Shown: piece after piece, positions 55,097 through 61,958 of the stretch
How the letters are laid out: each line of letters starts with the position of its first letter
Position numbering within the stretch: the stretch's first letter is position 1
Assembly: GCF_024137025.1 (NCBI RefSeq)
Contig: NZ_JAMYJR010000059.1
Location: 1 to 64,000, forward strand
DNA length: 64,000 bases
Reading direction: 5' to 3'
Source of the DNA: Paractinoplanes aksuensis
GTDB taxonomy: Bacteria > Actinomycetota > Actinomycetes > Mycobacteriales > Micromonosporaceae
Made by a program: the position numbers and the translations under genes
Notes under the pieces: model-generated
The model's database searches: none
Seen by the model: the letters and a program-made list of their open reading frames with translations, nothing else
What the model was told of the DNA's origin: nothing

Positions 55097-56382
55097 CCGG
55101 CAAACTCACCGCCGCCGTACGCGGTCAGGTCCTGCTGCCCGGCGACGCCGCCTTCGACGACGCCCGGCAGCCCTGGAACCGGGCGGTCGACCAGCCGGTC
55201 GACGCCGTGGTCGAGGCGGCCGACGCCGACGACGTCGCCGCTCTGGTCCGGTACGCCCGGGCCGAAGGCCTGACGATCACCACCCAGCCCAACGGGCACG
55301 GCGCCTCCGGGCACACCGGCGGCACGATCCTGTTGCGCACCGGCCGGCTCGACACGATCGAGATCGACCCGGCGGCCGGCCGGGCCCGGGTCGGCGCCGG
55401 GGTGGCGTCCGGCCGCCTGCAGGCCGCGGCGGCCGAGCACGGACTGACCGGCCTGCCCGGCAGCTCACCGGTCGTCAGCGTCACCGGTGTCGCGCTCGGT
55501 GGCGGGCTGAGCTGGTTCGGCCGCGCCCACGGCTGGGTCTCCGACCGCGTCACCGCCTTCGACATCGTGGACGCCGAGGGCACCTCGCAGCACGTCACCG
55601 GCGGCGACCTGTTCTGGGCCCTGCGCGGCGGGGGCGGCGACTACGCCATCGTCACCGCTGTCGAACTCGCCTTGGCGCCGGCGCCGCAACTGTTCGGCGG
55701 GCGGGTCTTGTGGACAGGGGAGCACGCGGCCGTGGTGCTTGAGGCGTATCGGGAAATCACCGCCACCGCGCCGGACGAGCTGACCGTGTGGTTCGACCTG
55801 CTGCACTTCCCCGGCGGCGCACCGGTGGTGGCGATCGACGCCACGCACCTCGGCGGCGAGGCCGAGGCCCGTGACCTGCTGGCCCCGCTGGACCGGCTGC
55901 CGCAGCCACTGTCCGACAGCCGCCGCGTCATGACCGTGGCCGAACTCGGCGGCATCACCGGCGAACCGACCGACCCCAGCCCCGGCCTGTCCCGCGGCGA
56001 ACTGCTCACCACCCTCGACGACACCGTGGCGGCAACGCTGCTCGCCGAGCCGATCGCGCCGCTGATCAGCGTGCAGTTGCGCCACCTCGGTGGCGCGTTC
56101 GCCCAGCCGTCCGACAGCCCGCACGGCCCGCTCACCGAGCCGCACGCGCTGTCCCTGTTCGGCGTCCCGTTCGACCCGGCCACCGCCGGCGCCGTCGCCG
56201 ACCGGCAGGCCGCCTTGGCCGCCGCGCTGCCGGTGAGCGGCCGCAAGCCGTACACCTTCCTCGGCCCGGCCGAATCCGTGGCCGACGCCTTCACCCCCGA
56301 GGTCGTCACCCGGCTGCGGAACATCAAACAGAACCACGACCCGTACGGCGTGTTCCGGTCGAACTTCCCGGTCCGCGCTTGA
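55093..56382 (+). CDS. FAD-binding oxidoreductase, PCMH/berberine-bridge type
   Basis: 429 residues from the ATG at 55093, coupled to the Rrf2 gene by an ATGA overlap and preceded by GGAGGGAAAG. Residues about 30-200 form the FAD domain of the PCMH type: TTQPNGHGASG (the His may be the covalent flavin site), GRARVGAGVASGRLQ, GLPGSSPVVSVTGVALGGGLSWFGR. The C-terminus NIKQNHDPYGVFRSNFPV is the usual ending of this group. These enzymes oxidise sugars, alcohols or amines using O2 or another acceptor. There is no signal peptide. The substrate is unknown. Control by the neighbouring Rrf2 protein suggests a role in stress or detoxification; that is inference. Confidence 0.9.
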   Translation: MTGKLTAAVRGQVLLPGDAAFDDARQPWNRAVDQPVDAVVEAADADDVAALVRYARAEGLTITTQPNGHGASGHTGGTILLRTGRLDTIEIDPAAGRARVGAGVASGRLQAAAAEHGLTGLPGSSPVVSVTGVALGGGLSWFGRAHGWVSDRVTAFDIVDAEGTSQHVTGGDLFWALRGGGGDYAIVTAVELALAPAPQLFGGRVLWTGEHAAVVLEAYREITATAPDELTVWFDLLHFPGGAPVVAIDATHLGGEAEARDLLAPLDRLPQPLSDSRRVMTVAELGGITGEPTDPSPGLSRGELLTTLDDTVAATLLAEPIAPLISVQLRHLGGAFAQPSDSPHGPLTEPHALSLFGVPFDPATAGAVADRQAALAAALPVSGRKPYTFLGPAESVADAFTPEVVTRLRNIKQNHDPYGVFRSNFPVRA

Positions 56383-56461
56383 TAGCAGGGGCGAGACAGG
56401 GTTAGTCCCTCGAACGGGTTTCACGTTTTCGACGCGTCGTGCGTCGTGCGAAGCTGCTTCG

Positions 56462-56728
56462 GTGCGGACCCTAGCCGTGCTGTCCGTCTGCATCGCGGCC
56501 GAGTGCGTCGAGTTGTGGCTGGGTCTGTCCTACGGCCGGATGCCTGATGCGCGGGCCTTCGTGTGGCTGGCCATCGGGACGCTCTTCGCGGTGTCCGGCG
56601 CGCTGGCCCGACTCCTCCGGCCGCAGAGTCGTATCGGTCTCGGTCTGTCGGCCATGAGTCTGGCCACGGTCGCGTCCGACATCAATACCGGCCTGCAGCT
56701 GCCGGCCACGATGCCGGCCGGGAACTGA
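56462..56728 (+). CDS. Membrane N-terminal part of a TIR gene, split by a frameshift
   Basis: 88 residues from a GTG at 56462. There are three hydrophobic segments (about 4-22, 32-48, 58-72) and no soluble domain. At the stop (56726-56728) the next frame carries on the same protein: TMPAG here runs naturally into RELTVLIGVPAFWLQ in frame 1, where another helix follows. This looks like one gene with a one-base shift at about 56715-56722 (run GCCGGCCGGG). It could be a true mutation, a programmed shift or a sequence error. If so, the full protein would be about 540 residues. Confidence 0.6.
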   Translation: MRTLAVLSVCIAAECVELWLGLSYGRMPDARAFVWLAIGTLFAVSGALARLLRPQSRIGLGLSAMSLATVASDINTGLQLPATMPAGN

Positions 56729-56730
56729 CC

Positions 56731-58086
56731 GTGCTGATCGGCGTGCCCGCTTTCTGGTTGCAGCTGCCGCTCGTCGTCCACCTGGTCCTGTCCTATCCCA
56801 CCGGTCGGATCGGCCGTTCCGGCGAGCGGCGTCTGGTGGCCGTCATGGCCGCCGGCGCCGCCGCGGCGTCGGTCGTGCTGCTGTTCACCAAGACGCCGGT
56901 CCCGCTGTGCGCGGACTGGTGCGGTCCCAGTCCGGTGCGGGTGGTCGATGACGCGGCGCTCTACCTGCGGCTGCGCGGGACGGCGCTGGTGATCATGCTC
57001 GGTCTGGCCTTCTGCGGCCTGGTCCTGCTGGTCCGGCGGACGATCAGCAGCCCACGCGAACGGCGCCGTTCGTCCGTGACGACGGTCGTGGCCGGGGCGA
57101 CGGTCTGCCTGCTGTCCGGTTCGGTGATCAACCTGCTGGCGGCCTACCGGGACGACGGCCGTCCGGCCGAGGGGGACGCCACGCTGAGTCTGCTGATCGG
57201 CGCGGCCATGGTCGGCGCCCTGCCCCTGTTCTTCGTGGCCGGGCTGGCCCGGCAGTGGCTCGCCTTCGCCGCGTTCGGCGACGTGCTGCCTCGGGCCCGG
57301 CACATGGACCCGGGCGATCTGGAGGCGATGATCGCCCGGGCCACCGGGGACCCGATGCTGCGGATCGCCTACCCGACACCGGAAGGCTGGAAGAACTCGG
57401 CCGGCCGGCCGTACCTCTTGCCGGCCGCGACCGAAGACATTGCGGTACGACGTGTCGGCGAACCGCCGCGGGCGGCGCTCGTCCACAGCCCCGCCCTCGC
57501 CGAAGAACCCAACCTGTTCCGCTCGACGCTGGCGCTGATCGGCATCGCCTTTCCGCCCCGTACCGATCAGGAGCCGCCGCCCATGCCCCCGCCGCACGTC
57601 TTCATCTCGTACCTGCGTGAGGACACCGCCGTCGTCGACCGCCTCGCCACCGCGCTGCGCGACCACGGCATCGAGGTCTGGCTCGACCGCACCCACCTGA
57701 TCGTGGGCGACCGCTGGCCGCGGGTCGTCAAGGCCGCCATCCGCGACGGAAACTTCTTCATCGCCTGCTTCTCACCGGCCTACGCCCGCCGCTCCCGCAC
57801 CCACATGAACGAGGAGATGACCACCGCCGTCGAGGAACTGCGACTGCGCCCTCGTGACCGCCGCTGGTTCCTGCCCGTGAAACTCGAACCGTGCGCGATT
57901 CCCCACCTCGACCTGGGCGCCGGCGAGACCCTCGAAACCCTCCACCACGTCGACCTGTCGCAGGACTGGGACGCCGGCGTCCACCAGCTGCTCCGGGCCA
58001 TCGAAGCCGGCGACGTCACCGCGGCCGACCGGCCACCGCACAGCAATGCCGACTCGGTCGTGCCTCCCGAGCCCGGCCCTTGGTGA
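56731..58086 (+). CDS. Membrane protein with C-terminal TIR domain, main part of the split gene
   Basis: 451 residues if the GTG at 56731 is used; more likely the main part of a gene starting at 56462 (see that entry). Membrane helices at about 5-25, 35-50, 85-105, 115-130 and 160-180 precede a linker. The TIR domain is at about 287-395: HVFISYLREDTAVV, GIEVWLDRTHLIVGDRWPRVVKAAI, FFIACFSPAYARR, NEEMTTAVEEL. In the helix where the 6415-6951 TIR has Glu86/Glu88 this one has Pro and Val, so it may lack NADase activity. The rest of the TIR fold is intact. No coupled partner gene is visible. Role unknown; membrane TIR proteins can act in defence or signalling. Confidence 0.75.
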   Translation: MLIGVPAFWLQLPLVVHLVLSYPTGRIGRSGERRLVAVMAAGAAAASVVLLFTKTPVPLCADWCGPSPVRVVDDAALYLRLRGTALVIMLGLAFCGLVLLVRRTISSPRERRRSSVTTVVAGATVCLLSGSVINLLAAYRDDGRPAEGDATLSLLIGAAMVGALPLFFVAGLARQWLAFAAFGDVLPRARHMDPGDLEAMIARATGDPMLRIAYPTPEGWKNSAGRPYLLPAATEDIAVRRVGEPPRAALVHSPALAEEPNLFRSTLALIGIAFPPRTDQEPPPMPPPHVFISYLREDTAVVDRLATALRDHGIEVWLDRTHLIVGDRWPRVVKAAIRDGNFFIACFSPAYARRSRTHMNEEMTTAVEELRLRPRDRRWFLPVKLEPCAIPHLDLGAGETLETLHHVDLSQDWDAGVHQLLRAIEAGDVTAADRPPHSNADSVVPPEPGPW

Positions 58087-58161
58087 CGACGTTCGCGCGC
58101 CGTGACATCGTGCCATCTCCGGCCGGCGGTCAGACGCGGCGTGCTGATCCCCTGGACGTTC

Positions 58162-58519
58162 TTACTCCGTCACCGGCGGCCGGCCCGCGCCCGTCCAGCA
58201 GCTGAGTTCCATGCCGTCCTCGACCGGGAAGTCGACGCTGACGTAGCCGTTGGCCGGGTCGCGGACGTAGGACACGTAGTCGGTCATCGAGTCGAACGTG
58301 GAGTCGTCGCCGATGATCAGGGCGCCGGGGGTGAGCCGGTCCTCGAGCAGGCGCAGGACGGGCAGGCACATCTCTTTCCAGCCGTCGAGCAGGGCCAGGC
58401 CGATCGGGCCGCCGACCGTGCCGAGGGTGGCCGGCGCTTCACCCGCGAGCACGGTCACGAGGTCGCTGAACCCGGCCGCCTCGACGGTGGCGCGGGCCGC
58501 CTTGACCTTGGGTTCCCCC
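58162..58519 (-). pseudogene. C-terminal fragment of a class I O-methyltransferase
   Basis: The minus strand encodes a SAM-dependent methyltransferase from the middle of the Rossmann fold to its end: KVKAARATVEAAGFSDLVTV, then GPIGLALLDGWKEMCLPVL, then YVSYVRDPANGYVSVDFPV and DGMELSCWTG. The first half with the SAM-binding glycine motif is absent; the frame ends at about 58519, where an unrelated gene fragment begins on the other strand. No start or ribosome site is there. It is a truncated, dead gene. Confidence 0.7.
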
Positions 58520-59413
58520 GGGCCGACGAGGTGACGCTCACGGTCGACGGCAGCGGCCCGCTCGACCTCAAGCTGCGGGTGCCCGGCTGGGCGGTGCGCG
58601 GTTTCACCGTCACCGTGAACGGCTCACGGCAGAACTTGACGGCTCAGCCGTCCACCTACGTCACCCTGAGCCGCACCTGGAGCCCCGGCGACGTGGTGAA
58701 GATCCGGATGCCGTTCAGTGTCCGCATCGAACGGGCCGCCGACCGGCCCGACACCCAGGCCGTCTTCTGGGGCCCGGTACTGCTGCAGATCCTCGGCACC
58801 GGCTCGGTCTGGCGCGAACTCAGCCTCTACCGCCACCTCAAGCTTGACGGCGACTACTCGCGGGCCGCGATCACCCCGGGTCCGGTCACCGCGGCCGGCG
58901 ACCCGAAACGACGGGCTACCGGCGTACGACGTGCCGGTCACCGGCATCCCGTCCCCGGGCACGGACGGCCCGACCTTCCTCGACCTGGTCTGGGACCACG
59001 CCCCGTTCGCCACCCACCAGCAGTTCGTCACGACGGTGACCGACACGGCCACCGCCTTCGTGACAGCCGGCGTGTTCACCGCGGCCGAGAAGAACGCGCT
59101 GGTGACGGCGGCCGATGCGGCGAAGGACGAGCTGGCCACCCTCAAAGTGCAGGCCACTGCGAAAACCCAGAAGATCGCAACGACGACGTACGTGGCGGTC
59201 AGCGCCCGGAACACCGGCTCCATCCCGCTGAGCATCGAACTGACCACGGCGTACGGCTCGAGGACGGTGCCGGACGTGGAGCCCGGCCAGACCGCGTACC
59301 AGTCGTTCAACACCCGGGCCGCGTCGATCCCGCCCGGCACGGCGACCGTCAAAGCCACCGGCGCTGTCGATGGTCAGCCGGTGACAGCGACTATCGACGC
59401 CGCCTACAGCTGA
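58520..59413 (+). pseudogene. C-terminal fragment of a GH127-like (DUF1680) secreted enzyme
   Basis: From about 58520 the plus strand encodes a beta-sandwich like the end of glycoside hydrolase family 127 (beta-L-arabinofuranosidase type) enzymes: LDLKLRVPGWAVRGFTVTVNG, YVTLSRTWSPGDVVKIRMPF, AVFWGPVLLQI. At about 58910 the reading moves from frame 1 to frame 2, continuing with NDGLPAYDVPVTGIP, a helical FTAAEKNALVTAADAAKDEL part and a beta domain ending at 59413. No start exists and the catalytic domain is missing, so it is a broken fragment. It meets a methyltransferase fragment head to head at its 5' end. Confidence 0.65.
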
Positions 59414-59414
59414 C

Positions 59415-60803
59415 TCACTCGGCCGTCACAATCTGCTGGGCGCGCGCCGGGTCGAGGGTGGGGCCGGTGGGCAACAGGCTGAGGACCTCGCCGGGGACCG
59501 CGGCCGGCTTGGCTTTCCCGTAGCCGAGCTTGCCCAGCAGATCGCGGCTGGCCAGGGGATACATGGTGCCCGTGTCGGTGATGACGCCGACGGCGCCGGT
59601 GCTCTCCGGGGCGTTCGGGCCGGTCACCGAGACGGCCAGAGCGCCCTGTCCGCGGGGCACGAAGACCACGTCGGCCTTGGCCTGGTCGGCGTCGGCCGAG
59701 GCGCGGACGGCCGTGCCCGACGGAACGGTCGGGTCGATGCGGATGCCGTCGCGTTTCTGGTCGCGGACCGGCACCGTGATGCAGGCCCGTTGCGGCGTGC
59801 CCTCGGCCAGGGCCGGCACGGTCGGCGGCAGGGCGCCGGGTTCACCGGCGTCAGTGATCTTCGTCTGCGACGGCTGAAGATCGACGAAGTTGCTGACGGC
59901 CCGTGGGGCCGAGGCGCCGGGCACGGCCTGCAACAGCCGGGCCTGGAGCTCGGTCACGGCCGCGACCCCGTCGGCCAGCAGGACGGCGAACTGGGTCTGG
60001 CCCGCGTCCGTGACCAGTTGCCCGATCTCGAGGCCGGGCACCGGCGATCGGCCACCGACACCGGGCAGGCGGGGCGGCGCGAGGTCGGGCCCGCTGGGAA
60101 TGGCGTTGATCCAGGCCGTCGTCACGGGCCAGGGCGTCTGGGCCGCCCAGCCGAGCACGCGTTGCGTTCTGAGTTCCGCGCCGGCCGGGATGGCGAAGCG
60201 CCGGTTGCCCTCGACGAGCGAGACGCGGCCGTTGGGCGCCTTGACCAGTAGCGCTTCGCGGGCCGCGACGGACAGGCGACCGCCAGTGGGAATGGTCCCG
60301 ACCAGCACGGTCGACCGCAGTTCGGAGTCCAGCCGTTCGGTGCAGACCGACCACGGGCCCCCGAGCAGCGCCGAGCGGGACGGCAGGGAGTCCGGCGCGT
60401 CCGGGATGCCGAGCGCGGGACCGAGGGGAACTTCGGCCAGTCTCTTCGGCGACAGACTGCGTACGGAAGGTGGGGTGCCCTCGGCCAGCAGCAGAGCCGA
60501 ACTGTAGTTGATGACGGGATGGAGTTGGTTGTCCGACTTCAGGAAGACGAACTGTGCTCCCGTCCCCTTCTCCTGCAGGATGACGCTCGAGTCGCGGGCG
60601 CTGGTGTTGCTGTTGCCGGTCAGGATTCCGTAGATCGACACCGCGCCGACCGCGATGGCCGCGATGAGCAGGCTGACCAGGGCCGTCATGCCCGCCCGGC
60701 GCATCGGGGAGCGGGCCGGATCGGGGTCCTGACTGATCAGCGCCGCCACCACCCGCTGGTTCGCGTACTGGTAGGAGTGGAGCTGATCCTGGCGGCTCGG
60801 CAT
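59415..60803 (-). CDS. eccB: Type VII secretion protein EccB
   Basis: 462 residues. The ATG at 60803 is chosen over 60812 because it gives the typical MPSRQDQLHSYQYANQRV start. One membrane helix (about 40-60) follows the cytoplasmic head. The rest is periplasmic-side, with the GG/P-rich repeats of EccB and Cys in WSVCTERL and QRACITV that form the known disulfide. EccB is a core part of the ESX (T7SSa) translocon. No eccD, mycP or eccE is within the window. The only T7SS motor here, at 42777, is of another architecture, so this eccB probably belongs to a second system whose other genes lie elsewhere. Confidence 0.93.
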   Translation of the reverse strand: MPSRQDQLHSYQYANQRVVAALISQDPDPARSPMRRAGMTALVSLLIAAIAVGAVSIYGILTGNSNTSARDSSVILQEKGTGAQFVFLKSDNQLHPVINYSSALLLAEGTPPSVRSLSPKRLAEVPLGPALGIPDAPDSLPSRSALLGGPWSVCTERLDSELRSTVLVGTIPTGGRLSVAAREALLVKAPNGRVSLVEGNRRFAIPAGAELRTQRVLGWAAQTPWPVTTAWINAIPSGPDLAPPRLPGVGGRSPVPGLEIGQLVTDAGQTQFAVLLADGVAAVTELQARLLQAVPGASAPRAVSNFVDLQPSQTKITDAGEPGALPPTVPALAEGTPQRACITVPVRDQKRDGIRIDPTVPSGTAVRASADADQAKADVVFVPRGQGALAVSVTGPNAPESTGAVGVITDTGTMYPLASRDLLGKLGYGKAKPAAVPGEVLSLLPTGPTLDPARAQQIVTAE

Positions 60804-60890
60804 GGCCCCCACTGTAGAGGCCGGGCTCGATACCCGGTGCTTCCGGAAATACTCAGAGGTTCAAGTGAAGGAGGGGCGGGCGGTTACGTT

Positions 60891-61958
60891 GTGCCGCACG
60901 TGGACGCCATTCGCAATGATCTGCCCTGGTTGACCCGGGTCGTGGTGCTCTTCGGCGGGCAGAACGCCGAGCACGCGGTCTCGGTGAGTTCGGCCGCGAC
61001 CGTGGTCCGGGGGCTCGACCGGTCCCGCTACACCGTGACGCCGATCCGGATCACGCCGCACGGCCGGTGGTCGGTGGGGCACGACATCCCGGCCCACCTG
61101 GTCGACGAGATCTCGCTGCACTTCATGACCCCGGAGCCGGAGCTGTCGTCGGCCCACTTCTTCGAGGCGATGAAGGTGCTGCGGGCGGCCGATGTGGTCG
61201 TGCCGGTGCTGCACGGGCCGGCCACCCGGCACAGCATCGTGCAGAGCATTCTCGAGTACGTCCGGGTGCCCTACGTCGGCTGCGGAGTCCTCGCGGCCAC
61301 CGTCGCCATGGACCGGGGTCTCACCAAGTCCGTGATGTCCGAGGTCGTGGCCGTGACCGACGGGGTGACCCTGGAGGACGGCGAGCGGCTGTCCGCGGCC
61401 GACCAGCGACGCCTCGGTCTGCCCTTGTTCGTCAAGCCGGCCCGGGGTGGCTCCGGCTTCGGTGTGTCGCGGGTGCTCGATGCGGGGGCCCTGCCCGAGG
61501 CGGTGGCGGCGGCCCGGCGGTTCGACCGCCGGGTGCTGGTCGAGGCGGCGGTGCCGGGCCGCGAGGTGAATGTGGGCGTGCTCGAGATGCCGGACGGGCG
61601 GCTGCTGGCCGCGCCGCCGCTCGAGGTGCGGGTGACCGGGGGCCGCGGCTACCGCCGGGCGCTGACCGAGCACGTCGTGCCGGCCGACCTCGACGCCGCC
61701 ACCACGGCCCGGGTCCAGGGGCGGGCGATCCAGGTGTTCCGCACGCTCGGCGGGGCCGGGCTGCTCCGGGTCGACTTCTTCCTCGGCGCCGACGGGGAGC
61801 TCACGCTGAACGAGGTCAAGGCGGCGCCCCGGCTCACGGCCATGTCGCAGTTCCCGCGGATGTGGGAGGCGGCCGGACTTCCGTACGGGGAAATGCTCGA
61901 TCTTCTGATCCGGACGGCCCGGCGCCGGTCGGCCCGGCCGTCACCGGTGGCGCCCTAG
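60891..61958 (+). CDS. Divergent D-Ala-D-Ala ligase-like ATP-grasp enzyme
   Basis: 355 residues from a GTG at 60891 (GAAGGAGG about 15 bases upstream; a GTG at 60900 is also possible). The family fold is clear: VVVLFGGQNAEHAVSVSSA at the start, RVPYVGCGVLAATVAMDRG, FVKPARGGSGFGVSRV (ATP-grasp), RVDFFLGADGELTLNEV and LPYGEMLDLLI. But key motifs differ from Ddl enzymes: the usual HGPYGEDG reads HGPATRHS, and the metal-binding EVN-T-PG-T segment reads EVKAAPRLT, replacing the metal-binding Asn with Lys. So it may ligate other substrates or be inactive. The stop TAG (61956-61958) shares a CTAG with the opposing regulator gene. Cytoplasmic. A true ddl presumably lies elsewhere. Confidence 0.8.
   Translation: MPHVDAIRNDLPWLTRVVVLFGGQNAEHAVSVSSAATVVRGLDRSRYTVTPIRITPHGRWSVGHDIPAHLVDEISLHFMTPEPELSSAHFFEAMKVLRAADVVVPVLHGPATRHSIVQSILEYVRVPYVGCGVLAATVAMDRGLTKSVMSEVVAVTDGVTLEDGERLSAADQRRLGLPLFVKPARGGSGFGVSRVLDAGALPEAVAAARRFDRRVLVEAAVPGREVNVGVLEMPDGRLLAAPPLEVRVTGGRGYRRALTEHVVPADLDAATTARVQGRAIQVFRTLGGAGLLRVDFFLGADGELTLNEVKAAPRLTAMSQFPRMWEAAGLPYGEMLDLLIRTARRRSARPSPVAP

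Noticed and set aside
58102..59523. One 473-codon gene on the plus strand
   Set aside because: Its first 140 codons are antisense to a methyltransferase fragment, and after 58910 the meaningful protein continues in a different frame.
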